A DNA stretch of 64,000 nucleotides from Bufo bufo. Lineage: Eukaryota; Chordata; Amphibia; Anura; Bufonidae. Position 1 is the stretch's first letter. Each line of letters opens with the position of its first letter. The position numbers were made by a program, and so were the translations under genes. The notes beneath the pieces were generated by a model, which made no database searches, was not told the DNA's origin, and saw nothing but the letters and a program-made list of their open reading frames with translations. This document shows positions 52,700-62,867 of this stretch, piece after piece. The DNA lies in contig NC_053392.1 in the NCBI RefSeq assembly GCF_905171765.1, positions 402,305,399-402,369,398 of the forward strand, in the 5' to 3' direction.

Positions 52700-55260
52700 A
52701 GTTAAATGAACCTCTCCTCTGTCTGGGTGCCGGGGCCTAAATGTGTGACAGTGGCCTGTTCCAATGGTGGGTGACGTGAAGCCTGATTCTCTGCTATGAC
52801 ATGAAGACAGATTCTGCGCTGACATAAGGCCAGATTCTCTGTTACGGGGCCGCTCTCCTCTGTCTGGGTGCCGGGGCCTAAATGTGTGACAGTGGCCTGT
52901 TCCAGTGGTGGGTGACGTGAAGCCTGATTCTCTGCTATGACATGGATACAGATTCTGCGCTGACATAAAGCCAGATTCTCTGTTACGGGACCTCTCTCCT
53001 CTGCCTGGGTGCCTGGGCCTAAATGTGTGACAGTGGCCTGTTCCAGTGGTGGGTGACGTGAAGCCTGATTCTCTGCTATGACATGAAGACAGATTCTGCG
53101 CTGACATAAGGCCAGATTCTCTGTTACGGGACCGCTCTCATCTGTCTGGGTGCCGGGGCCTAAATGTGTGACAGTGGCCTGTTCCAGTGGTGGGTGACGT
53201 GAAGCCTTATTCTCTGCTATGACATGAATACAGATTCTGCGCTGACATAAGGCCAGATTCTCTGTTACGGGACCTCTCTCCTCTGCCTGGGTGCCTGGGC
53301 CTAAATGTGTGACAGTGGCCTGTTCCAGTGGTGGGTGACGTGAAGCCTGATTCTCTGCTATGACATGAAGACAGATTCTGCGCTGACATAAGGTCAGATT
53401 CTCTGTTACGGGACCGCTCTCCTCTGTCTGGGTGCCGGGGCCTAAATGTGTGACAGTGGCCTGTTCCAGTGGTGGGTGACGTGAAGCCTGATTCTCTGCT
53501 ATGACATGAATACAGATTCTGCGCTGACATAAAGCCAGATTCTCTGTTACGGGACCTCTCTCCTCTGCCTGGGTGCCTGGGCTTAAATGTGTGACAGTGG
53601 CCTGTTCCAGTGGTGGGTGACGTGAAGCCTGATTCTCTGCTATGACATGAAGACAGATTCTGCGCTGACATAAGGCCAGATTCTCTGCTACGGGACCTCT
53701 CTCCTCTGCCTGGGTGCCTGGGCCTAAATGTGTGACAGTGGCCTGTTCCAGTGGTGGGTGACGTGAAGCCTGATTCTCTGCTATGACATGAATACAGATT
53801 CTGCGCTGACATAAGGCCAGATTCTCTGTTACGGGACCTCTCTCCTCTGCCTAGGTGCCTGGGCCTAAATGTGTGACAGTGGCCTGTTCCATTGTGGGTG
53901 ACGTGAAGCCTGATTCTCTGCTATGACATGAAGACAGATTCTGCGCTGACATAAGGCCAGATTCTCTGTTTCGGGACCGCTCTCCTCTGTCTGGGTGCCG
54001 GGGCCTAAATGTGTGACAGTGGCCTGTTCCAGTGGTGGGTGACGTGAAGCCTGATTCTCTGCTATGACATGAAGACAGATTCTGCGCTGACATAAGGCCA
54101 GATTCTCTGTTTCGGGACCGCTCTCCTCTGTCTGGGTGCCGGGGCCTAAATGTGTGACAGTGGCCTGTTCCAGTGGTGGGTGACGTGAAGCCTGATTCTC
54201 TGCTATGACATGAAGACAGATTCTGCGCTGACATAAGGCAAGATTTTCTGTTACGGGACCGCTCTCCTCTGTCTGGGTGCCGGGGCCTAAATGTGTGACA
54301 GTGGCCTGTTTCTAGTGGTGGGTGACGTGAAGCCTGATTCTCTGCTATGACATGAAGACAGATTCTGCGCTGACATAAGGCCAGATTCTCTGTTACGGGA
54401 CCGCTCTCCTCTGTCTGGGTGCCTGGGCCTAAATGTGTGACAGTGGCCTGTTCCAGTGGTGGGTGACGTGAAGCCTGATTCTCTGCTATGACATGAAGAC
54501 AGATTCTGTGCTGACATAAGGCCAGATTCTCTGTTACGGGACCGCTCTCCTCTGTCTGGGTGCCGGGGCCTAAATGTGTGACAGTGGCCTGTTCCAGTGG
54601 TGGGTGACGTGAAGCCTGATTCTCTGCTATGACATGAAGACAGATTCTGCGCTGACATAAGGCCAGATTCTCTGTTACGGGACCTCTCTCCTCTGCCTGG
54701 GTGCCTGGGCCTAAATGTGTGACAGTGGCCTGTTCCAGTGGTGGGTGACGTGAAGCCTGATTCTCTGCTATGACATGAAGACTGATTCTGCGCTGACATA
54801 AGGCCAGATTCTCTGTTACGGGACCTCTCCTCTGCCTGGGTGCCTGGGCCTAAATGTGTGACAGTGGCCTGTTCCAGTGGTGGGTGACGTGAAGCCTGAT
54901 TCTCTGCTATGACATGAAGACTGATTCTGCGCTGACATAAGGCCAGATTCTCTGTTACGGGACCTCTCCTCTGCCTGGGTGCCGGGGCCTAAATGTGTGA
55001 CAGTGGCCTGTTCCAGTGGTGGGTGACGTGAAGCCTGATTCTCTGCTATGACATGAAGACAGATTCTGCGCTGACATAAGGCCAGATTCTCTGTTACGGG
55101 ACCTCTCTCCTCTGCCTGGGTGCCTGGGCCTAAATGTGTGACAGTGGCCTGTTCCAGTGGTGGGTGACGTGAAGCCTGATTCTCTGCTATGACATGAAGT
55201 CTGATTCTGCGCTGACATGAAGCCAGATTCTCTGCTATGGCATGAAGAGACTGATTCTCT
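52700..55260 (+). repeat. 141-bp tandem array in hAT-C 3' region
   Basis: GTGACGTGAAGCCTGATTCT occurs at 52771, 52912, 53053 and so on; about 18 units. It corresponds to the hAT-A 93-bp unit plus a 48-bp block (ACATGAAGACAGATTCTGCG ... ) that is itself a diverged copy of part of the unit. The length is divisible by three, so long open frames run through it on the minus strand; these are not taken as genes. Confidence 0.95.
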
Positions 55261-55329
55261 GCTGACATGAAGCCAGATTCTTTGCTATTGCATGAAGAGA
55301 CTGATTCTCTGCTGACGTGAAGCCAGATT

Positions 55330-55642
55330 CTCTGCTATGGGACCTCTGTCCAATTGATATTGGTTCATTTTTATTTTTTTAATTTTAATTTTAATTCATT
55401 TCCCTATCCACATTTGTTTGCAGGGGATTTACCTACATGTTGCTGCCTTTTGCAGCCCTCTAGCTCTTTCCTGGGCTGCTTTACAGCCTTTTTAGTGCCC
55501 AAAAGTTCGGGTCCCCATTGACTTCAATGGGGTTCGGGTTCGGGACGAAGTTCGGATCGTGTTCGGATCCCGAACCCGAACATTTCCGGGAAGTTCGGCC
55601 GAACTTCTCGAACCCGAACATCCAGGTGTTCGCTCAACTCTA
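55330..55642 (+). repeat. hAT-C right subterminal and terminal region
   Basis: AT-rich stretch, then clustered CCCGAAC/GTTCGGG motifs, and terminus GTTCGCTCAACTCTA followed by the TSD. Confidence 0.9.
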
Positions 55643-55858
55643 ATCAGGATGTCTTCAGTTCCGGAACGGAACGTTTTTTGGCCGGAGAAAATACCGCAGC
55701 ATGCTGCGCTTTTTGCTCCGGTCAAAAATCCGGAACACTTGCCGCAAGGCCGGATCCGGAATTAATGCCCATTGAAAGGCATTAATCCGGATCCGGCCTT
55801 AAGCTAAACGTCGTTTCGGCGCATTGCCGGATCCGACGTTTAGCATTTTCTGAATGGT

Positions 55859-56151
55859 TACTATGGCACCCAGGATGCTATTAAAGTCCTGGGTGCCATA
55901 GTAGTAGTGGGGAGCGGGGGAGCAGTATACTTACATTCCGTGCGGCTCCCGGGGCGCTCCAGAATGACGTCAGGGCGCCCTACACGCATTGATGACGTGA
56001 TCGCATGGATCATGTGATCCATGCGCATGGGGCGCTCTGACGTCATTCTGGAGCGCTTCGGGAGCCGCACGGACTGTAAGTATACTGCTCCCCCGCTCCC
56101 CACTACTACTATGGCAACCAGGACTTTAATAGCGTCCTGGCTGCCATAGTA
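55859..56151. repeat. Large inverted repeat in the Harbinger-type element
   Basis: The left arm (CTATGGCACCCAGGATGCTA ... GACGTCAGGGCGCCC) pairs with the right arm (GGGGCGCTCTGACGTC ... CTGGCTGCCATAG). Arms are about 125 bp with a short centre containing the palindrome ATGGATCATGTGATCCAT. Confidence 0.88.
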
Positions 56152-56286
56152 ACACTGAACGCATTTTGAAGACGGATCCGTCTTCAAATGCTTTCAGTTC
56201 ACTTGCGTTGTTACGGATCCGGCGGGCACCTCCGGCAAATGGAGTGCACGACGGATCCGGACAACGCAAGTGTGAAAGAGCCCTTA

Positions 56287-57560
56287 AGTACACCTCTCCT
56301 CCAGGTAACCTTATGAGAAATCAAGGTGCCACCAATAGTGAAGTACATTAACACGAGGTTCCAACTGCAAGGTTTTTATTATACTTACAAGATGGATAAA
56401 ATCACATGCGGTGTATACAAATTAATTCACCCGACCCGGGTTTCGCTTTGTGAAGCTTTCGACAGGGGTATCTACTACGCCTACCAAGAGGTGGTCTTTA
56501 TATATCTGCCACTGATAGGCTACACCTTTTTTAAATCATCATAGCTCAAAGGGCTCAATACAAACATTTAAATATCCAAAAAATACATCAAACACATTCA
56601 CTATACAAATATCACATATAGACCTCCTTTGGGTCACCAAATTATTGGTTATAACGTGAATTATAAATTCCCAGCATATCTGAACTACTTCAGACTGATC
56701 ACATGACATTAAACATAACACCAGTCAAAAAAAAAAAAAAAAAAAGAAGATACAAAATAGTATCAAAACACCATACATGATCGCATGTTCAACACAGAGA
56801 CAAATAAATCTAAACCAGTTTAAAACCAGCATTCCTATGAATAGCAAAGAAATACATAGGCTCACACAAAATAGCTGGGTAACATGATGTTAACAAACTC
56901 AGCCATGGCACTCCCAGGGTTAACGGACAAAGTAACCACATACACATCTCTGTGCATGCGGCACTCCCAGGGTTAATAGACATGGCACTCCCAGGGTTAA
57001 TGGACAAAGTAACCACATACACATATCTGTGCATGCGGCACTCCCAGGGTTAATAGACAGAATCCCACATACCCATATCTGGATTAGTTATATCCTATTT
57101 GTATACCCCCTTAGTCAATCATAACCCCTGATCAATCATACCTGATACTGCCCTCCTCCATGCATCACAAACCCAGAAGTCTCACATAGTAGAGTCCCAC
57201 CAGTGAAGACGTCAGGAGACACGTGGTTCTTCCCAGCCTATAACAAAATGACACGTCATAAGGACGCCTCCCAGGTGTCATAGGACTGCCCTACAGTAGT
57301 TGTTTATACACCGTGGGAACGCTACCCCATTCATTCATGGATGGCCACTCCCCACACGATCCTTCTCCACCAATAGCAGAGTCCTTCTCCTGAGGACACT
57401 TCCCTCCATCCAGGAATGAATGACGGGAAAAGCGATCCACACGAATGTCTCCAGCCAGCAGCGGTTAGTCCCTCACTACTGCTACGAACCAAGACATGGA
57501 CAGAGTGGGGATTGCAGAAGACTCTTTCAAGTGAGGCAAGGTTTAAGATCGAATTCTACA
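56287..57560 (-). other. PLE-B 3' untranslated region
   Basis: It holds a hammerhead-like motif, an oligo-A run on plus at about 56727-56746, and tandem copies of a CGGCACTCCCAGGGTTAA unit (about 56900-57060). No ORF. Confidence 0.65.
56429..56469 (-). ncRNA. Hammerhead-ribozyme-like motif in PLE-B
   Basis: The minus strand reads ACCC, CTGTCGA, A-GCTT-CACA-AAGC, GAAA, CCCGGG, TC, GGGT. Stem I (ACCC/GGGU) and stem II (GCUU/AAGC) are perfect and stem III is a self-complementary CCCGGG. The conserved CUGANGA has one change (A to U), which would probably weaken or stop cleavage. Confidence 0.65.
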
Positions 57561-59285
57561 TTCATCCCTTTTGGCTGCAGGGAATCCATCATGTAGATCC
57601 ATTCCACCTCCCTCCTGTTGATCCGCTCGATTGTATTCCCTCCACGCCAATGCGTTTCACTAACTCCACCCCTACAAAAGACAGGCCACTTGGATCTTTC
57701 TGATGCTTGATTTTAAAATGCATCGAGACACTGTGGGTCTCAAGTCCCTTTCTGATATTCCGGACATGCTCCTGAACCCTAACTTTCAGCTTACGCATGG
57801 TGCGGCCCACATACTGGAGCCCACATGATCACTCCAGCATGTAGACCACCCCTATGCTTTCACATGTAATACATCCTTTTATTTTATAATCCTGACCCTT
57901 CTGATTTGAATGTACATTTTGGGTGTCCCTCTTTCTTTTTTCTTTCTTCCTATTGCGGCACGGCAGACATAACCCACACCATGTAAACTTACTCCCTTTC
58001 CTAATACCCTCCGAATATAGAGAGCTATGCACCAATTTAGTTTGTAAACTTGGTGCCTTTCTGAAAATCACATTGGGATGTTCCGGGATATCCTTCCCCA
58101 GCACTGGATCATTTTTCAGGGTTGACCAGTTCTTCCTTATTATATTCTTAATATTACCAGCTTGGACATTGTATTGGGTGAGAAAAGAAAAGCAAAAATC
58201 TTTCCTTATTCTCCCTGAGTCTCCCTCTCCTGTTTTTTCTCTCTCTACTTCTTCTCTACATTTCTCTAGATCTTCTCTGCAATAACTTTTCTCCAGAAAC
58301 CGCTCACTGATGACCTCACTTTGCGCTCTAAAGTCCTCCAACTTTGTGCAATTACGATGGATCCTTTTAAGTTGTCCCTTAGGTATGTTTTTCAGCCAGG
58401 GGGCATGGTGACAACTGGAAGTGTCTATATACCCATTGACGTCAGTCTCCTTGAAGAATGTTTTGGTCTTCAAGTGATTGTCCTCTACAAAGATTGTCAA
58501 ATCAAGGAAATCAATGCTGCTGCTGCTGCTGCTGCTGCTGACTGTACTTGTGAAGGAGAGGTTCCATTGATTCCTGTTTAGACTGTTAATAAAGTCCAAA
58601 AGACCCTGTCTTCCTCCCCTCCATACAATCAGACAGTCATCAATGAACCTCCTCCAAACAACAATTTCACTAAAAGCAGTCATTTTATTCAGGACGGGGT
58701 TGATGTTTTCTTTCTCCCACGCCCCCATAAAAACATTAGCGAAACTGGGGGTAAAGTTCGCCCCCATCGCCGTTCCTGTGCGCTGGAGGTAGTAGTTCTC
58801 TTTGTGCCAAAAGTAATTGTGACAGAGAGCATAAGTCTACACAATCGAGGATGAACCTCCCTTGTATCTCTGTCATCAAAGGGTCCTGCCTCAGCTCCTC
58901 TGCTATTGCTCCAAGGCCTAAATCCTTAGGGATTACTGTATATAGTGATGTTACATCGACTGTTGCCAGCCATATATCTTTAGGGCAGGCACCAAAATCC
59001 TTGATCAGATTAATAACACTCCCTGAATCCTTCAGATACGATGGCATCAGTGGGACGTATTTCTGGAGAAAGTAGTTGACATATTCTCCTAACCTATTGG
59101 TGAGAGAGTTAATCCCCGATACAATGGGCCTACCTGGGCGGTTGGTCAGGCTCTTTTGGGCAAAAAATATATTACCGCTGTACCCCTTTAAGTGTGTATG
59201 CACAATCCCCCCCTCCATTTCAGAGCTTTTCACAGGGGCTTTATTGGATACATAATATTTGGCAATATTCAGCTTCCGTATAAAT
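57560..59285 (-). pseudogene. PLE-B reverse transcriptase and GIY-YIG endonuclease, broken
   Basis: On the minus strand the RT begins truncated at 59285 (FIRKLNIAKYYVS) and shows GRPIVSGINSLTNRLGEYV, ATVDVTSLYTVIP, MGANFTPSFANVFMG and the catalytic FIDD box (RRFIDDCLIVW, near 58640). A Ser run (microsatellite at 58519-58543) precedes IDFLDLTIF. The linker has a TWCGLCLPCRNRKK cysteine motif. The GIY-YIG core is split by a stop at 57826-57828 (VYMLE stop ... LQYVGRTMRKLKVRVQEH). A frame change lies near 58770-58830. The enzyme nicks DNA and primes copying; this copy cannot. Confidence 0.88.
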
Positions 59286-59300
59286 CTCACCATTTGTAGA

Positions 59301-59480
59301 GCAGCATTAGGCCCGACCAAATACCGCTGCAGGTTTTGTCGTCTTCTCGCACCTGAGGAAGGGGTTTGACTTGTGCGTGTAGCTGGCACAGATCGACCAC
59401 ATCCTCTCCCTGCAACAGGAGCTCCACCAGCAGCACCACTAGCTAGGCCATGTCCCTTATTTGACGCTCTCCTCATATTT
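59301..59480 (-). pseudogene. hAT-B transposase N-terminus
   Basis: The minus strand reads MRRASNKGHG, a Gly/Ala/Arg stretch, and RRQNLQRYLVGPNAALQMVR, the same start as hAT-A and hAT-C. It runs into the right TSD of PLE-B and continues on the far side at 46233. Confidence 0.9.
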
Positions 59481-60253
59481 TTCAAATTTAGGATCTTGCC
59501 CAAAATAGGTGTTTAATTAATAGTAGAATAGAACGACAGTATGTAAAGGGTGTATCTCACACAGTCTGAACCAGTGTAGGCCTAAATTAAATATTTCTTT
59601 GCACAAAATGGTTGTATTTCAAATGACTGTATTTCAAAACCCTGAATCAAACCCCTGTATGTAGAGGGAGTATCTCACACGGTCTGAACCAGTGTAGGCC
59701 TGAATTCAATATTTCTTTGCCCAAAATGGCTGTATTTCAAATGGCTGTATTTCAAATCCCTGAATCAAACCCCTGTATGTAGACGGCATATGTCACACAA
59801 TCTGAACCAATGCAGGCCTGAAGTAAATATTTATTTGCCCAAAATGGCTGTATTTCAAATGGCTGTATTTCAAATGCCTTATTCAAACCCCTGAATGTAG
59901 ATGGAGTATCTCACAGGGCCGGAACCAGTGTAGGCCTAAATTAAATATTTCTTTGCACAAAATGGCTGTATTTAAAATGGCTGTAATTCAAATCCCTGAA
60001 TCAAACTCCTGTATGTAAAGGGAGTATCTCACAGGGCCTGAAACAGTGTAGGCCTAAAGTAAATATTTTTTTGCCCAAAATGCCTGTATTTCAAATAGCT
60101 ATATTTCAAATCCCTGAATCAAACCCCTGTATGTAGAGGGGGTATCTCACAGGGCCTGAACCAGCGTAGGCCTAAATTAAATATGTCTTTGCACAAAATG
60201 GCTGTATTTCAGATGGCTGTATTTCAAATCCCTGAATCAAACCCCTGTATGTA

Positions 60254-61802
60254 CAATCGTGGCCAAAAGTTTTGAGAATTACATAAATATTGGAAATTGG
60301 AAAAGTTGCTGCTTAAGTTTTTATAATAGCAATTTGCATATACTCCAGAATGTTATGAAGAGTGATCAGATGAATTGCATAGTCCTTCTTTGCCATGAAA
60401 ATTAACTTAATCCCAAAAAAAACTTTCCACTGCATTTCATTGCTGTCATTAAAGGACCTGCTGAGATCATTTCAGTAATCGTCTTGTTAACTCAGGTGAG
60501 AATGTTGACGAGCAAAAGGCTGGAGATCATTATGTCAGGTTGATTGGGTTAAAATGGCAGACTTGACATGTTAAAAGGAGGGTGATGCTTAAAATCATTG
60601 TTCTTCCATTGTTAACCATGGTGACCTGCAAAGAAACGCGTGCAGCCATCATTGCGTTGCATAAAAATGGCTTCACAGGCAAGGATATTGTGACTACTAA
60701 GAATGCACCTCAATCAACAATTTATAGGATCATCAAGAACTTCAAGGAAAAAGGTTCAATTCTTGTTAAGAAGGCATCCAAGAAAGTCCCGCAAGCGCCA
60801 GGATCGTCTCCTAAAGAGGATTCAGCTGCGGGATCGGAGTGCCACCAGTGCAGAGCTTGCTCAGGAATGGCAGCAGGCAGGTGTGAGCGCATCTGCACGC
60901 ACAGTGAGGCGAAGACTTTTGGAAGATGGCATGGTGTCAAGAAGGCCAGCAAAGAAGCCACTTCTCTCCAAAAAAAACATCAGGGACAGATTGATCTTCT
61001 GCAGAAAGTATGGTGAATGGACTGCTGAGGACTGGGGCAAAGTCATATTCTCCGATGAAGCCTCTTTCCGATTGTTTGGGGCATCTGGAAAAAGGCTTGT
61101 CCGGAGAAGAAAAGGTGAGTGCTACCATCAGTCCTGTGTCATGCCAACAGTAAAGCATCCTGAGACCATTCATGTGTGGGATTGCTTCTCATCCAAGGGA
61201 GTGGGCTCACTCACAATTTTGCCCAAAAACACAGCCATGAATAAAGAATGGCACCAAAACACCCTCTAACAGCAACTTCTTCCAACAATCCAACAACAGT
61301 TTGGTGAAGAACAATGCATTTTCCAGCACGATAGAGCACCGTGCCATAAGGCAAAATTGATAACTCAGTGGCTTGGGGACCAAAACGTTGACATTTTGGG
61401 TCCATGGCCTGGAAACTCCCCAGATCTTAATCCCATTGAGAACTTGTGGTGAATCCTCAAGAGGCGGGTGGACAAACAAAAACCCACTAATTCTGACAAA
61501 CTCCAAGAAGTGATTATAAAAGAATGGGTTGCTATCAGTCAGGAATTGGACCAGAAGTTGATTGAGAGCATGCCCAGTCGAATTGCAGAGGTCCTGAAAA
61601 AGAAGGGCCAACACTGCAAATACTGACTCTTTGCATTAATGTCATGTAATTGTCGATAAAAGCCTTTGAAACGTATGAAGTGCGTGTAATTATATTTCAC
61701 TACATCACAGAAACAACTGAAACAAAGATCTAAAAGCAGTTTAGCAGCAAACTTTGTGAAAACTAATATTTTTGTCATTCTCAAAACTTTTGGCCACGAC
61801 TG
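60254..61802 (+). mobile_element. Tc1-like transposon, 1549 bp
   Basis: Terminal inverted repeats start CARTCGTGGCCAAAAGTTTT at both ends, with TA on each side (60252-60253 and 61803-61804). Removing the element restores the 118-bp array. One broken transposase gene lies inside. Confidence 0.96.
60618..61626 (+). pseudogene. Tc1 transposase, DD34E type, broken
   Basis: The start ATG (MVTCKETRAAI) opens an HTH DNA-binding region (IIALHKNGFTGKDI, PQSTIYRIIKNF). A frame change near 60800 moves into a second HTH and the catalytic domain. The DDE residues are visible: D in IFSDEASF (near 61060), D in IFQHDRAP (near 61328) and E in SPDLNPIENLW (near 61440), 34 residues apart as in Tc1. In-frame stops at about 61267 and 61450 also break the gene. 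Confidence 0.94.
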
Positions 61803-62350
61803 TAGAGGGCATATCTCACACAGTCTGAACCAGTGTAGGCCTGAAGTAAATATTTCTTTGCCCAAAATGGCTGTATTTCAAATGGCTATATTTCAAATCC
61901 CTGAATCAAACCCCTGTATGTAGAGGGGGTATCTCACATGGTCTGAACCAGTGCAGGCCTGAAGTAAATAATTATTTGCCCCAAATGGCTGTATTTCAAA
62001 TGGCTGTATTTTAAATGCCTGATTAAAACCCCTGTATGTAGAGGGGGTATCTCACACGGTCTGAACCAGTGTAGGCCTGAATTCAATATTTCTTTGCCCA
62101 AATGGCTATATTTCAAATCCCTGAATTAAACCCCTCTATGTAGAGGGAGTATCTCACAGGGCCTGAACCAGTGTAGGCCTAAATTAAATATTTCTGTGCA
62201 CAAAATAGCTGTTTTTCAAATGGCTGTATTTCAAATCCCTGAAACAAACCCCTGTATGTAGAGGGTGTATCTCACAAGGCGTGAACCAGTGTAGGCCTGA
62301 ATTCAATATTGATGCACCAAATGGCGGTATTTAAAGTTTCTGAATGTAAC

Positions 62351-62587
62351 CCAAATGTATTAAGGGTGTATCTCACAATTACATCTGCATCAAAGGCTGC
62401 CAACTAAATTTTTTGGGCCCAAACGAGTGTTTATTTAACAACTGAATTTGACAAGAGTATAAAAACCTGCAATTTCACACACGCTGAAGCTGCAAGGCCT
62501 GAAAATTGTGTTTTTTGTCAAAAAAGTGTGTTTTTCAAACCACAGAAAATGATGGGTGTATTTCTAGCTTAAATTGTACACTGACTA
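62351..62587 (-). other. hAT-B leader, non-repetitive part
   Basis: The sequence after the 118-bp array shows no tandem unit and no gene. It contains no TAGGGATGAGCG-type terminus. Confidence 0.45.
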
Positions 62588-62867
62588 AGGCCTAGTTCAC
62601 ACCAACGTGTGTGATCCGTGGCCGTATTGCGGCCCGCAAATTGCGGGCCGCAATACACGGCCACAGTTCCGTGTGCATTCCGCATCACGGATGTGGACCC
62701 ATTCACTTCAATGGGTCCGCAAATCCGGAATTGCGGAACAGCCGCACGGAACGGGACCCCTCGGGAACACTACGGAGTGCTTCCGTGGAGTTGCGTCCCG
62801 TGCTTCCGTTCCGCAAAAATATAGAACATGTCCTATCTTTTTGCGGAACGGGCGGATCGCAGACCCA
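62588..62867. mobile_element. Harbinger-like non-autonomous element, truncated
   Basis: Starts AGGCCTAGTTCACACCAACG, a terminus style like the GGGCTC...CACAC ends of the element at 46340. A strong hairpin lies at 62619-62664 (GTGGCCGTATTGCGG ... CCGCAATACACGGCCAC). The right end is cut by the next element, so no TSD can be checked. Confidence 0.5.

Larger units (their letters stand above)
46474..55642 (+). mobile_element. hAT-C, complete 9.2-kb hAT element
   Basis: Perfect 8-bp TSD ATCAGGAT (46466-46473 and 55643-55650). Left terminus TAGGGATGAGCGAACCCG; right terminus in reverse TAGAGTTGAGCGAACACC. The order is left subterminal repeats, promoter-like block, 78-bp array, 295-bp array, transposase, 141-bp array, right subterminal repeats. 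The transposase has at least four indels, so it is inactive, although the insertion itself is structurally whole. Confidence 0.95.
46340..56283. mobile_element. Harbinger-type non-autonomous element holding hAT-C
   Basis: Perfect 21-bp terminal inverted repeats beginning GGGCTCTTTCACACTTGCG with a TTA duplication on both sides (46337-46339 and 56284-56286). TTA/TWA TSDs are typical of PIF/Harbinger. Its own sequence is 46340-46473 plus 55643-56283 and contains a large hairpin, no transposase. Confidence 0.85.
46234..59285 (-). mobile_element. Penelope-like element PLE-B, minus strand, with Harbinger and hAT-C inside
   Basis: Flanked by CTCACCATTYGTAGA (46219-46233 and 59286-59300, one C/T difference) inside the hAT-B N-terminal coding region. 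PLE parts are 46234-46336 (3' tail) and 56287-59285 (3' UTR, GIY-YIG and RT). The remainder is a nested Harbinger-type element. The 5' part of the RT is missing. Confidence 0.87.
38518..62350 (-). mobile_element. hAT-B element, minus strand, heavily nested
   Basis: The right terminus (plus strand TAGAGTTGAGCGGACACCTG at 38518) and the transposase, BED finger and N-terminal segments all match hAT-A and hAT-C in reverse. Coding pieces lie at 40657-40937, 41499-46233 and 59286-59480, split by PLE insertions. A 118-bp tandem array (59520-62350) stands where hAT-C has its 5' arrays. The left terminus was not found; it may lie beyond the window or be lost. Confidence 0.8.
59520..62350 (-). repeat. 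118-bp tandem array in hAT-B leader, split by Tc1
   Basis: The CAAACCCCTGTATGTAGAGG unit recurs at exact 118-bp steps (59651, 59769, 59887, 60005, 60123, 60241). After the Tc1 element it recurs at 61910, 62028, 62130 (16 bp shorter) and 62248. It is unrelated by eye to the 78- or 295-bp units of hAT-C. Confidence 0.94.

Noticed and set aside
53207..55268. Minus-strand ORFs of 127-201 codons
   Set aside because: They are readings of the 141-bp array; reported as a curiosity but not annotated as coding.
55880..56160. CRE-like TGACGTCA sites as host regulatory elements
   Set aside because: They lie within the arms of the Harbinger-type hairpin and are explained by the palindrome.
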